From assembly GCA_929200335.1 (NCBI GenBank), contig CAKMZG010000035.1, forward strand, positions 7,830-16,786: DNA of 8,957 nt, in the 5' to 3' direction. Below the pieces are notes generated by a model. It was not told the origin of the DNA, searched no databases, and saw nothing but the letters and a program-made list of their open reading frames with translations. Shown here in pieces: positions 1 through 6,378 of this stretch (position 1 is its first letter; each line of letters begins with the position of its first letter). The translations under genes were made by a program, and so were the position numbers. This DNA comes from an uncultured Alphaproteobacteria bacterium (GTDB lineage Bacteria > Pseudomonadota > Alphaproteobacteria > Rhizobiales > Rhizobiaceae).

Positions 1-418
1 CCATTTCTACATATTCTGTAATCACAACTTTTGAAGGCACATCTTTATGATTTAGCAATTCAAATGTCGCACAGCGTAAAATAGCACGAAGGATAGAATC
101 AATCCGCGCCAATGGCCATTCATTGGGTAATGTATCATTAATTTGAGGATCAATAGCGCGTTGGTGCTTCATGACACCCGCAACAAGGTTTCTAAACCAA
201 CCCGCATCAGCATCGCGATATTGTTCACCATCAATCTCTTTACCTAAACGAAAGTTTTCAAATTCTGACATCACCTGTATGGCACTGACACCTGTCACAT
301 CCATTTGATAAAGCGCTTGAACAGCTGCAAGACGCGCAACACCGCGTTGATTGGCAACCTTTGGGGATGTTATTGCATCAGAATTTTTATCATCTGTGCT
401 TGAGTTTTCTTTATTCAA
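1..418 (-). CDS. nusB: Transcription antitermination protein NusB (3' end outside the window)
   Basis: NusB binds boxA RNA together with NusE (ribosomal protein S10) and takes part in rRNA antitermination in the cytoplasm. The 139 complete codons visible carry the family's hallmarks: RGVARLAAVQALYQMD near the N-terminus, ARIDSILRAILRCATFEL in the middle, and DVPSKVVITEYVEM at the window edge; only the last helix is missing. I placed the start at TTG (416-418). It is preceded six bases away by a good Shine-Dalgarno sequence, AAGGAGAG (423-430 on the minus strand). The first in-frame ATG lies inside the conserved N-terminal helix (YQMD), too late to be the start. The gene follows ribH after an 89-nt spacer made largely of 17-bp repeats, so it is probably the last or a late gene of the glyA-to-nusB transcript. 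The ribH-nusB linkage is common in bacteria. Identification is firm; the start is well supported but non-ATG. Confidence 0.93.
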   Translation of the reverse strand, partial: MNKENSSTDDKNSDAITSPKVANQRGVARLAAVQALYQMDVTGVSAIQVMSEFENFRLGKEIDGEQYRDADAGWFRNLVAGVMKHQRAIDPQINDTLPNEWPLARIDSILRAILRCATFELLNHKDVPSKVVITEYVEM

Positions 419-440
419 AGTACTCTCCTTCGGCGCCTAG

Positions 441-524
441 TTAAGCACTTAGCGTTTTTAAACGCTAGATGTAATAAAGGCTAAATGTCTTTAAACACTG
501 AGTGTTCTTAAGCACTAAGTGTTT
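441..524. repeat. 17-bp palindromic tandem repeat array across the ribH 3' end and nusB leader
   Basis: Five head-to-tail units with the approximate plus-strand consensus TTAAACACT-N-AGTGTTT start at 441, 458, 474, 491 and 508; the second is 16 bp long, the others 17. Units 491 and 508 are the best preserved and unit 474 is the most decayed. Each unit is itself an inverted repeat about a central base. The unit at 508-524 encodes the RibH C-terminus and stop codon. Neighbouring units can pair: 493-504 with 513-524 gives a 12-bp stem with one mismatch and an 8-nt loop, and 450-456 with 461-467 gives a 7-bp stem. The array occupies most of the 89-nt ribH-nusB spacer and leaves the nusB Shine-Dalgarno sequence free. 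Confidence 0.85.
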
Positions 525-957
525 CACGCAAATTGATCATGGCAAGCGCTGCTTCGGCAGCACCGCCACCTTTGTTTTTCTCGCTTACATTTGCGCGCGC
601 CCAAGCTTGAGCTTCATTTTCTACGGTTTGGATACCATTACCAAGCGCAAGATCATAAGAAACACACAAATCCATAATAGCGCGCGCTGATTCACCCGCT
701 ACAACATCATAATGGGTAGTTTCACCTCTAATCACCACACCAAGGGTTACATAGCCATCATATTGCGTACTGCCATTTTCAGCCGCAGTAATTGCCATGG
801 CAACAGCGGTTGGAATTTCCAACACACCCGGTACTGATACGCAATTATAAGTAGCGCCAGCAGCTTCTAGGGCTTCAATAGCGCCACGACGCAGCTCTTT
901 TGATAGAGCTTCGTAATAAGGTGCATCAATGATTAAAATATGAGGTTTTTTAGACAT
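508..957 (-). CDS. ribH: 6,7-dimethyl-8-ribityllumazine synthase
   Basis: Lumazine synthase condenses 5-amino-6-ribitylamino-uracil with 3,4-dihydroxy-2-butanone 4-phosphate, the penultimate step of riboflavin synthesis, as a pentameric or icosahedral cytoplasmic enzyme. The 149-aa length is typical. Visible motifs are PGVLEIP (residues 43-49), GVVIRGETTHYD (73-84, containing the catalytic-type His82 and the phosphate-binding RGET), NGIQTVENEAQA (107-118) and NKGGGAAEAAL (128-138). The start ATG at 955-957 has only a weak upstream purine stretch (ACGAGA). The gene lies 202 nt downstream of ribE, further than the other genes in the block are from each other, and a possible promoter is present at 996-1024. 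The last four codons and the stop (TLSA-stop) are formed by a unit of the 17-bp palindromic repeat array at 441-524, so the extreme C-terminus may have been reshaped by repeat growth. The family call is firm. Confidence 0.97.
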   Translation of the reverse strand: MSKKPHILIIDAPYYEALSKELRRGAIEALEAAGATYNCVSVPGVLEIPTAVAMAITAAENGSTQYDGYVTLGVVIRGETTHYDVVAGESARAIMDLCVSYDLALGNGIQTVENEAQAWARANVSEKNKGGGAAEAALAMINLRETLSA

Positions 958-995
958 ATATGATCTCGTTTAGTCTTTTCTTTAAATTAATGTAG

Positions 996-1024
996 TCTTT
1001 ATGCTTTTATCTGAATAAGGTCAA
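996..1024 (-). promoter_or_regulatory. Possible internal promoter for ribH
   Basis: On the minus strand TTGACC (1019-1024, five of six to TTGACA) is followed after 17 nt by TAAAGA (996-1001), a poor -10 match (three of six). It would place a start about 30 nt upstream of the ribH ATG. The long ribE-ribH spacer makes a separate ribH-nusB promoter reasonable, but the -10 is weak. Confidence 0.3.
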
Positions 1025-1080
1025 TTTGTTTTGCAGCTTATTTAGTAGAATACGGACATGTATTAAATGCGTGAGGCTGA

Positions 1081-1145
1081 CCAATTGAGTAATCATCAAT
1101 TGGAATTCGACAATCTCACCTTTCCGTCTATCCTTGCTATTGTCG
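1081..1145 (-). other. Two consecutive inverted repeats in the ribE-ribH spacer
   Basis: Reading the minus strand after ribE, CGACAAT (1139-1145) and ATTGTCG (1108-1114) form a 7-bp stem around a 24-nt purine-rich loop. After AATT comes an 8-bp stem CCAATTGA/TCAATTGG (1081-1088 with 1096-1103) with a 7-nt loop. Neither is followed by a T run, so these are not standard terminators. GTGAG in the first loop (1115-1119) can also pair with CTCAC downstream (around 1072-1076), giving an alternative fold. The region lacks the conserved core of the FMN riboswitch. Function unknown. Confidence 0.55.
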
Positions 1146-1159
1146 CGAGGTTCAAAAAA

Positions 1160-1750
1160 CTACCTAAATTCCAATAATCTCGCAGCATAACGCGCCATAG
1201 TGTCTATCTCAAAATTTATTAAATCGCCCTCGCCCGCCAAGTGCCAGTTGGTCACCTCTTGGGTATGTTGGATTAACAAGACATCAAATTTCATGCCCTC
1301 AACCCCATTCACCGTCAAAGAAGTGCCGTTGAGTGCAACCGAGCCTTTGGGTGCGATGAATTTAGAGAATTCCTCATCCACCTCTAAGATAAAGCGTTTT
1401 GCATCGCCTTCATCTTTAATCGTCAACAGTTTTGCCATGCCATCCACATGACCTGAAACCAAATGACCGCCTAATTCATCACCCATTTTCAAAGAGCGCT
1501 CTAAATTAATCTTCTCCCCGCTATTCCAAAATTGCATATTGGTGAGACGAAGGGCTTCTTCCCACGCCTCAACTTCAAAGCAATCCTCCCCCAAAGCGAC
1601 GACTGTCTGGCATACCCCATTGCAAGCAATGGAAGCCCCAATCTCGATGGTTTTAGGATCATATGTTGTTTTGATTTTAAAGCGCTTACCTTCGTTCAAT
1701 TGTTGCACTTCTACAACTTGACCAATATCGCTAACTAACCCTGTAAACAT
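1160..1750 (-). CDS. ribE: Riboflavin synthase, alpha chain type
   Basis: Riboflavin synthase dismutates two 6,7-dimethyl-8-ribityllumazine molecules into riboflavin and the RibH substrate, the last step of the pathway. The 196-aa protein begins with the diagnostic MFTG and has the two tandem lumazine-binding barrels expected. The first barrel (about 1-97) includes GASIACNGVCQTV. The second (about 98-190) includes GGHLVSGHVDG, KGSVALNGTSLTVNGV and the end motif NFEIDTMARYAARL. In the second barrel the usual LIPHT is read as LIQHT, a Pro-to-Gln change. The ATG directly follows the ribD stop codon with no spacer (GATGCATAG-ATG), so translational coupling to ribD is likely; the only Shine-Dalgarno-like sequence is AAGAAAG inside the ribD end. 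Called ribE here; some rhizobial annotations use ribC for the same enzyme. Confidence 0.96.
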   Translation of the reverse strand: MFTGLVSDIGQVVEVQQLNEGKRFKIKTTYDPKTIEIGASIACNGVCQTVVALGEDCFEVEAWEEALRLTNMQFWNSGEKINLERSLKMGDELGGHLVSGHVDGMAKLLTIKDEGDAKRFILEVDEEFSKFIAPKGSVALNGTSLTVNGVEGMKFDVLLIQHTQEVTNWHLAGEGDLINFEIDTMARYAARLLEFR

Positions 1751-2893
1751 CTATGCATCTTTCTTATATTTATAACGCTTCATTAAATCTTGCCCCAATG
1801 ATTGTTCTTCCACTAGGTGCCATTTTTCATCGAGGTGAGAGGCATTAACTGGGGCTGCAATTGCATCCACTTTATTAACATCTACCAGTTCAGCTAATTT
1901 TTTTGAGGCTTCATAAAGCACTAATTCATCCACTAAACCTGCCTCTAAAAAATGTTGCGCTGTTGTCGCGCCACCTTCTACCATGAGGCTAGCAATACCA
2001 AGCGCCGCCATATCTTCCAACATATCAGCAAGACAAAGCAGTCCTTCTTGTTGTTCAATTCCAAGAAAACCAGCGCCCTTAGCAATCCATTCTTTATGGG
2101 CTTTTCGATCACTGCCAATAAGGGTTACTTGCCCTTGCTGTAACTTTAAATCATTAGGCAATGAAGAATTTGATAGGACAAAAATTTTGGGTGAAAATTG
2201 TTCAAGTCCAGCAAGCCGCACCGATAATTGTGGATTATCTTCCACCACCGTATGAGCGCCCACCAAAATCGCATCGCTTTGCATACGCATCAAATGAGTT
2301 TGACGCTTGGCCTCTACTCCGGTGATCTTTATCTGCCCTTTGCCATGCGCTCCCATAAAACCATCGCGCGTCATGGCGATTTTCAGCATTACATGAGGAC
2401 GTCCATACTTAACTCTTGAAAGATAGCCGCGCATATCCCACGCTGCTTGATTGTTTAAAAGCCCGCTTTCCACGGTGATTTGCGCATCGCGTAGCATTTG
2501 ATGGCCTTTACCATCCACACGCTGATCGGGATCCACATAGGCTGTTACAACTCGCACAACCCCAGCTTTTATTAAAGCCTCCGCACAGGGCGGCGTTCCC
2601 CCATGATGGGCGCAGGGTTCTAAACTTACATAGGCGGTTGCACCACGCGCTCTATCACCAGCCTCTTTTAAAGCAACGGCTTCTGCATGGGGGCGTCCAC
2701 CGATAGCGGTTGCTCCAACGCCCACAATTTCTGGTATAGCTTTTGAAAAATCAACCAGAACCGTCCCAACAGCGGGATTAGTTCCCGTTAAACCACGATG
2801 TCGATAGGCATAGCGCAAACTTACAGCCATAAAACGCTCATCAAAGGCCTTTTGATCAGATTCTGAAATAATGATTTTTTGTTCCGCTACCAT
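1751..2893 (-). CDS. ribD: Bifunctional riboflavin biosynthesis deaminase/reductase RibD
   Basis: RibD deaminates the 2,5-diamino-6-ribosylamino-pyrimidinone 5'-phosphate made from GTP, then reduces the ribosyl side chain with NADPH. The N-terminal deaminase domain (about 17-150) shows the zinc site: His69-Ala-Glu71 (HAEAVAL), Cys94 (EPCAHHGGTPPC) and Cys103. The C-terminal DHFR-like reductase domain (about 166-375) shows VMLKIAMTRDGFMG, DAILVGAHTVVEDNPQLSVR and SLMVEGGATTAQHFLEAGL. At 380 aa it is full-length for the fused enzyme. The start ATG (2891-2893) lies 23 nt after the nrdR stop and has no obvious Shine-Dalgarno sequence, but it gives a normal lead-in to the FMAVSLRYA helix. The reductase signature reads TRDG where many homologues have S-x-DG, and DNP where many have DDP. 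These look like tolerated variants and the gene appears intact. Confidence 0.96.
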   Translation of the reverse strand: MVAEQKIIISESDQKAFDERFMAVSLRYAYRHRGLTGTNPAVGTVLVDFSKAIPEIVGVGATAIGGRPHAEAVALKEAGDRARGATAYVSLEPCAHHGGTPPCAEALIKAGVVRVVTAYVDPDQRVDGKGHQMLRDAQITVESGLLNNQAAWDMRGYLSRVKYGRPHVMLKIAMTRDGFMGAHGKGQIKITGVEAKRQTHLMRMQSDAILVGAHTVVEDNPQLSVRLAGLEQFSPKIFVLSNSSLPNDLKLQQGQVTLIGSDRKAHKEWIAKGAGFLGIEQQEGLLCLADMLEDMAALGIASLMVEGGATTAQHFLEAGLVDELVLYEASKKLAELVDVNKVDAIAAPVNASHLDEKWHLVEEQSLGQDLMKRYKYKKDA

Positions 2894-2916
2894 AATTAGA
2901 TTGTAACCAGCTTATT

Positions 2917-3381
2917 TTATTCTTCAAGCTCGCCTTTACTCATATCATCAAGAAACTTTTGAAAATCTTTAGCTTCTTTAAAATCACGATAGACAGAAGC
3001 GAAGCGCACAAATGCAACATCATCAAGGGCTTTTAGCCCCTTCATGATTAAATGTCCGATCTGGTCAGAGCTTACTTCATCTTCGCCAGAGTTTTCTAAT
3101 TGACGCACAATACCAGAGACCAAACGCTCGATGCGCTCCTCATCAATTGGACGCTTGCGCATAGCAACGTTTACCGAACGCGCCAGCTTTTCTCGCTTAA
3201 AGAGATCCTTTTCGCCAGATTTTTTCAACACCATTAGCTCGCGCAATTGAATGCGTTCAAAGGTGGTAAAACGCCCTGCACAATCACCACAAATACGGCG
3301 ACGGCGAATGGTCGCCCCATCTTCTGTGGGGCGACTATCTTTCACCTGAGTATCAGGATTATTGCAATAAGGACAACGCAT
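2917..3381 (-). CDS. nrdR: Transcriptional repressor NrdR (zinc ribbon plus ATP-cone)
   Basis: NrdR senses ATP/dATP and represses ribonucleotide reductase operons by binding paired NrdR boxes. The 154-aa length and MRCPYC start are typical. The N-terminal zinc ribbon uses Cys3, Cys6, Cys31 and Cys34, with the basic stretch RRRRICGDC and GRFTTFER following. The ATP-cone spans about 48-138 and includes VLKKSG and the closing segment VAFVRFASVYRDFKEAKDF. The gene starts 20 nt after the glyA stop and is followed 23 nt later by ribD, so it is almost certainly co-transcribed with both. The glyA-nrdR-rib order is a familiar alphaproteobacterial arrangement. No NrdR box pair was seen in the window, so its targets are elsewhere. 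The Shine-Dalgarno sequence is weak (TTAGGC, about 10 nt upstream). Confidence 0.97.
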   Translation of the reverse strand: MRCPYCNNPDTQVKDSRPTEDGATIRRRRICGDCAGRFTTFERIQLRELMVLKKSGEKDLFKREKLARSVNVAMRKRPIDEERIERLVSGIVRQLENSGEDEVSSDQIGHLIMKGLKALDDVAFVRFASVYRDFKEAKDFQKFLDDMSKGELEE

Positions 3382-3401
3382 AAGAGCTAAAGCCTAACCA
3401 G

Positions 3402-4712
3402 TTAGTGACTATCTGCATAGATTGGGAAATTCGCAGTTAATTCAAGTACCTTATGATGCACTGCTTGCTCAACTGCGCCATTACCTTCTTCACCATTAGC
3501 AGATAGACCATCTAAAACCTCTGTGATCAAATCAGCAATAGCTTCAAATTCTGCCACATCAAAACCACGGGTAGTACCAGCAGGTGTGCCAAGACGAAGG
3601 CCAGATGTGATGAATGGCTTTTCAGGATCACCTGGAATACCGTTTTTATTACAGGTAATGCTGGCACGCTTAAGGGCTGCTTCAGCAGCCTTGCCCGTCA
3701 CCCCTTTAGGGCGCAAATCAACCAGCATTAAGTGGGTTTCAGTACCATTTGAAACAACATCAAATCCATTTTTCATTAAACGGCGAGCTAATGCATCAGC
3801 ATTATTAATCACACGATCCATATAGCCTTTAAATTCAGGCTGCAACGCTTCACCAAATGCCACCGCTTTTGCAGCAATCACATGCATCAAAGGACCACCT
3901 TGTAGACCTGGAAATACTGCAGAGTTAATTTTCTTTGCGATTTCTTCATCATTGGTCAAAACAATACCACCACGAGGACCACGCAGTGTTTTATGCGTAG
4001 TTGAGGTTACGACATCGGCATATGGGAATGGGCTTGGATGTTTGCCCGTTGCCACAAGGCCTGCAATATGCGCCATATCAACCCAAAGAATTGAGCCAGC
4101 CTTATCTGCAATTTCGCGAAAACGCTTGAAATCAATGATTGGTGAATAAGCAGAACCACCAGCAACAATCACAGATGGTTTATGCTCCATAGCCAAATCT
4201 TCAACTTGATCATAATCAATAATACCATCCTGTTGACGGACGCCATATTGTACAGGATTAAACCATTTTCCAGAAAGGTTAGGCTTTGCGCCGTGGGTCA
4301 AGTGACCACCAGCATCTAAACTCATGCCTAAAAGGGTATCACCTGGCTTAGCAAGCGCTAATAAAACAGCTTGGTTGGCCTGTGAGCCAGAGTTAGGTTG
4401 CACATTGGCATAGTTACAACCAAAAAGCTTAGTAATGCGCTCAATTGCTAAATCTTCAACCTGATCAGCAAATTCACAGCCCGCATAATACCGGCGACCT
4501 GAATATCCTTCTGCATATTTATTAGTTAAAACAGAGCCTTGCGCTTGCATAACTGCTCGCGAAACAATATTTTCAGACGCGATTAACTCAATTTCATCGC
4601 GTTGACGCCCTAACTCGCCGCCAAGAGCTGCAACAACTGCACTGTCTGAATCTTTTAAAGCTTGTGAAAAAAACGGAGCTTGAGAGCCCGCTTGACTGTT
4701 ATTATCACTCAT
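3402..4712 (-). CDS. glyA: Serine hydroxymethyltransferase
   Basis: SHMT converts serine and tetrahydrofolate to glycine and 5,10-methylene-tetrahydrofolate with PLP, the main one-carbon source in the cytoplasm. Family motifs are clear: IELIASENIVSRAV near the N-terminus, TNKYAEGYSGRRYYAGC, QPNSGSQANQAV, the PLP-contacting VDMAHIAGLVA (Asp212, His215) and the Schiff-base lysine Lys241 in VTSTTHKTLRGPRGG. I chose the ATG at 4710-4712 (MSDNNSQ..., 436 aa). It has an AAGGAA Shine-Dalgarno sequence eight bases upstream (4721-4726), and the frame can be read 22 codons further up only into a Leu/Arg-rich stretch with no matching ribosome site. It is the first gene after the ldtP terminator, so the glyA-nrdR-ribD-ribE block should begin with its own promoter in 4713-4825. 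Confidence 0.97.
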   Translation of the reverse strand: MSDNNSQAGSQAPFFSQALKDSDSAVVAALGGELGRQRDEIELIASENIVSRAVMQAQGSVLTNKYAEGYSGRRYYAGCEFADQVEDLAIERITKLFGCNYANVQPNSGSQANQAVLLALAKPGDTLLGMSLDAGGHLTHGAKPNLSGKWFNPVQYGVRQQDGIIDYDQVEDLAMEHKPSVIVAGGSAYSPIIDFKRFREIADKAGSILWVDMAHIAGLVATGKHPSPFPYADVVTSTTHKTLRGPRGGIVLTNDEEIAKKINSAVFPGLQGGPLMHVIAAKAVAFGEALQPEFKGYMDRVINNADALARRLMKNGFDVVSNGTETHLMLVDLRPKGVTGKAAEAALKRASITCNKNGIPGDPEKPFITSGLRLGTPAGTTRGFDVAEFEAIADLITEVLDGLSANGEEGNGAVEQAVHHKVLELTANFPIYADSH

Positions 4713-4825
4713 AGATTTATTTCCTTGTAAAAAACCTGTCGACCGCAAACCTCTTCTTAAATTGATAGCGGCATACAATCAAGGCCTCATTACGACGCAT
4801 ATACAGCGTAAATAATAAAAAAGCC
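4713..4825 (-). promoter_or_regulatory. glyA leader and candidate promoter region
   Basis: This 113-nt stretch lies between the ldtP terminator and the glyA start and must hold the promoter of the glyA block unless transcription reads through. The best sigma70-like pair I see on the minus strand is TTGATT, a 17-nt spacer, then TAAGAA, which matches the -10 consensus at only three of six positions. No riboswitch-like conserved core (glycine or tetrahydrofolate type) is visible and the leader is too short for a tandem glycine riboswitch. The region call is sound; the exact boxes are not. Confidence 0.4.
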
Positions 4826-4881
4826 TTGCGCGGATAGCTCTGATTTAAGTCAGCTTACTTAAATGAGAGCTATCCGCGCAA
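4815..4881 (-). terminator. Strong intrinsic terminator downstream of ldtP
   Basis: Two perfectly complementary 16-nt arms (4826-4841 and 4866-4881, outer sequence TTGCGCGGATAGCTCT) enclose a single G/G mismatch and a further perfect 8-bp stem (ATTTAAGT at 4843-4850 with ACTTAAAT at 4857-4864) closed by a 6-nt loop. On the minus strand the hairpin is followed by GGC and a run of six T (4817-4822), then ATTATT, which is the classic rho-independent layout. It lies 41 nt past the ldtP stop and insulates glyA from ldtP transcription. The stem (24 bp plus one mismatch) is longer than a typical terminator needs. Confidence 0.9.
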
Positions 4882-4922
4882 TAAAAGAATTTAGAATTTT
4901 TAAAATTTGATATAGCTAGCGC

Positions 4923-6164
4923 TTAATAACTACCCAAAGCCAATTCATCTGCGCCATCTTTGCCATAAATATCATCACGAAAATGAACCACGCCATTTCC
5001 TGTTGACCATGCAGAGATATAAACGAAATATAGTGGTACAGGCTGTGCTAGTTTTACATCGGTACGCTCAGCTGAGGCAATGACCTGCTCCATGGAAGAG
5101 CGCTGCCAGCCTGGGGTTTCATTCGCAATCCAAATGATCAAATCGCGCACATTTTGCACGCGAACACAACCTGATGATTCAAAACGGACAATTTTTGAAA
5201 ACAAACCCTGTTGTGGAGTATCGTGCATATAAACCGAGTGCTTATTAGGGAAATTAATTTTTACCGCGCCCATAGCATTGATTTTACTAGGGTCTTGTTT
5301 GAAGTGATATTTAACCGCCTCATCGGTATTCCAATCCACCTGCTCAGGGAAAACCTCTTCGTTGCCATTATACATTCTGATTTTGTTTTTCGTCAGATAT
5401 TGCGGATCCTTCTGCATTAAAGGAATGATATCCTTGCGGATGATAGATTTAGGTGCATTCCAATATGGGTTTAAGTTCAACTCATAAATCTTAGATTGCA
5501 ATTCTGGCGTTGGTCGTGTGGGACGCCCAACAATCGCGGTATGGCGCTGAGAAATACGGCCATCTTTAACCGCTTCAATGCTAGCCGCTGGTATATTCAC
5601 CATAATATAACGGTGATTATTAAAAGCATCATACTCTCTTAAACGACCTAAATTGGTTTGCAGCTGGCCAAGACGAATATTTGCAGGTACATTTAATGCT
5701 TTAAATGAATATTTCCCCATCACACCGTCAGCTGGCAGGCCATGACGCTTTTGAAAACGCTTAACAGCCGCATCTACGTATGAATCAAAAGTACTGGACA
5801 TGCCAGCACTTCTAGGTAAATCTCCAGAAATCATTAAACGGCGGCGTAACTTTGCAACATTTGGATGGTTAACACCAATTTCTAATTTTTGATTGGTTGG
5901 TACGTGGCTCCACCCCCCATTGGCAACTAGTTGACTATATTGCGCAATAGCTTGCTCTACGTTTTGAATAGTTTGGGGCGCTAATACAGGGGTGCGTGTT
6001 TCAACAACGGGGCTGGTTGTGAGCTGAGCATCAAATTGATCATCCCAGGCCCCACGGTTTGGATCCTTTAAAAGATCATTTACTGCATTTTGCGCAAAGC
6101 CCTGCGACGCAGATGCCGCGAAAAGACCGACTGTTGCAATAAGTGCCAAAGCATATTTATTCAT
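4923..6164 (-). CDS. ldtP: L,D-transpeptidase, YcbB-like, LdtP type (periplasmic)
   Basis: L,D-transpeptidases form 3-3 cross-links between meso-diaminopimelate residues or attach partners to peptidoglycan in the periplasm. The 413-aa protein has a Sec signal peptide (hydrophobic segment 4-18, likely cleavage after GFA at residue 24). A peptidoglycan-binding-like domain follows (about 97-160; VDAAVKRFQKRHGLPADGVMGKYS is spread over 130-153). The YkuD catalytic domain covers about 185-350: VYMHDTP carries His314 and FESSGCVRV carries the nucleophile Cys333 and Arg335. SSGCVRV rather than SHGCVRV is usual in the YcbB branch, as is the C-terminal FRDDIYGKD. The gene sits downstream of an LdtR-like regulator, as in 'Candidatus Liberibacter asiaticus', where LdtR activates ldtP. 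A good promoter lies at 6220-6248. The ribosome site is weak (GTGAGAA), but the signal peptide fixes the start. Confidence 0.92.
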   Translation of the reverse strand: MNKYALALIATVGLFAASASQGFAQNAVNDLLKDPNRGAWDDQFDAQLTTSPVVETRTPVLAPQTIQNVEQAIAQYSQLVANGGWSHVPTNQKLEIGVNHPNVAKLRRRLMISGDLPRSAGMSSTFDSYVDAAVKRFQKRHGLPADGVMGKYSFKALNVPANIRLGQLQTNLGRLREYDAFNNHRYIMVNIPAASIEAVKDGRISQRHTAIVGRPTRPTPELQSKIYELNLNPYWNAPKSIIRKDIIPLMQKDPQYLTKNKIRMYNGNEEVFPEQVDWNTDEAVKYHFKQDPSKINAMGAVKINFPNKHSVYMHDTPQQGLFSKIVRFESSGCVRVQNVRDLIIWIANETPGWQRSSMEQVIASAERTDVKLAQPVPLYFVYISAWSTGNGVVHFRDDIYGKDGADELALGSY

Positions 6165-6219
6165 TATATTCTCACAAATCTATAATTTCATACCCAAATC
6201 AACCACAAGAACGAACCTC

Positions 6220-6248
6220 AATATAGGCATATTCGCTGCATTGTTCAA
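6220..6248 (-). promoter_or_regulatory. ldtP promoter (sigma70-like)
   Basis: On the minus strand TTGAAC (6243-6248) is separated by exactly 17 nt from TATATT (6220-6225, five of six to TATAAT). Transcription would start near 6213, leaving a leader of about 49 nt before the ldtP ATG. The -35 box is only a four-of-six match, which fits a promoter that needs an activator. A 13-bp palindrome and a 17-bp repeat array lie just upstream. Confidence 0.6.
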
Positions 6249-6255
6249 ATGCTCT

Positions 6256-6268
6256 TTACCATTGGTAA
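6256..6268. promoter_or_regulatory. Palindrome next to the ldtP -35 box, candidate LdtR operator
   Basis: TTACCA-T-TGGTAA is a perfect 13-bp inverted repeat with one central base. It ends 8 bp upstream of the ldtP -35 hexamer, with its centre near -49 from the inferred start. This is a suitable position for a homodimeric activator contacting polymerase. The palindrome is seen directly; binding by LdtR is inferred only from gene context. Confidence 0.45.
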
Positions 6269-6300
6269 GTTTTTAAATGATTAACGAGAGATTGAGAATA

Positions 6301-6368
6301 AAATATGGCACATATATAAATATGGCACATATATGACCATGGGACTTATATAAGTATGGCGCTCAAAG
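6301..6368. repeat. 17-bp tandem repeat array upstream of the ldtP promoter
   Basis: Two identical 17-bp units, AAATATGGCACATATAT (6301-6317 and 6318-6334), are followed by a diverged third (6335-6351, 12 of 17 matching) and a weak fourth (6352-6368). Each intact unit contains the inverted repeat ATATG-GCA-CATAT. The third/fourth junction holds the perfect 12-bp palindrome ACTTATATAAGT (6344-6355). The array fills the gap between the ldtR stop (6379) and the ldtP promoter, ending about 52 bp upstream of the -35 box. It could be multiple binding sites or a minisatellite without function. Confidence 0.85.
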
Positions 6369-6378
6369 AATTTATCAA

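Noticed and set aside
441..524. NrdR boxes near nrdR, or a CRISPR array
   Set aside because: The repeat cores (ACACT-N-AGTGT) lack the central TATA-like spacing of NrdR boxes. The units abut with no spacers of CRISPR length.
958..1159. FMN riboswitch upstream of ribH
   Set aside because: The location is suggestive and hairpins are present, but the conserved RFN core (GGTGAAATTCC-like and CCCGCGA-like segments and the multi-stem junction) cannot be found.
3523..4149. Plus-strand open frames antisense to glyA (also antisense to rib genes, ldtP, and the hydrolase)
   Set aside because: They are short, low-complexity reading frames opposite strongly conserved genes, without ribosome sites or recognisable domains.
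4713..4778. In-frame 22-codon N-terminal extension of glyA
   Set aside because: The upstream ATG lacks a ribosome site and adds a non-conserved Leu/Arg-rich stretch. The internal ATG at 4710-4712 has AAGGAA eight bases upstream and gives the usual SHMT length.
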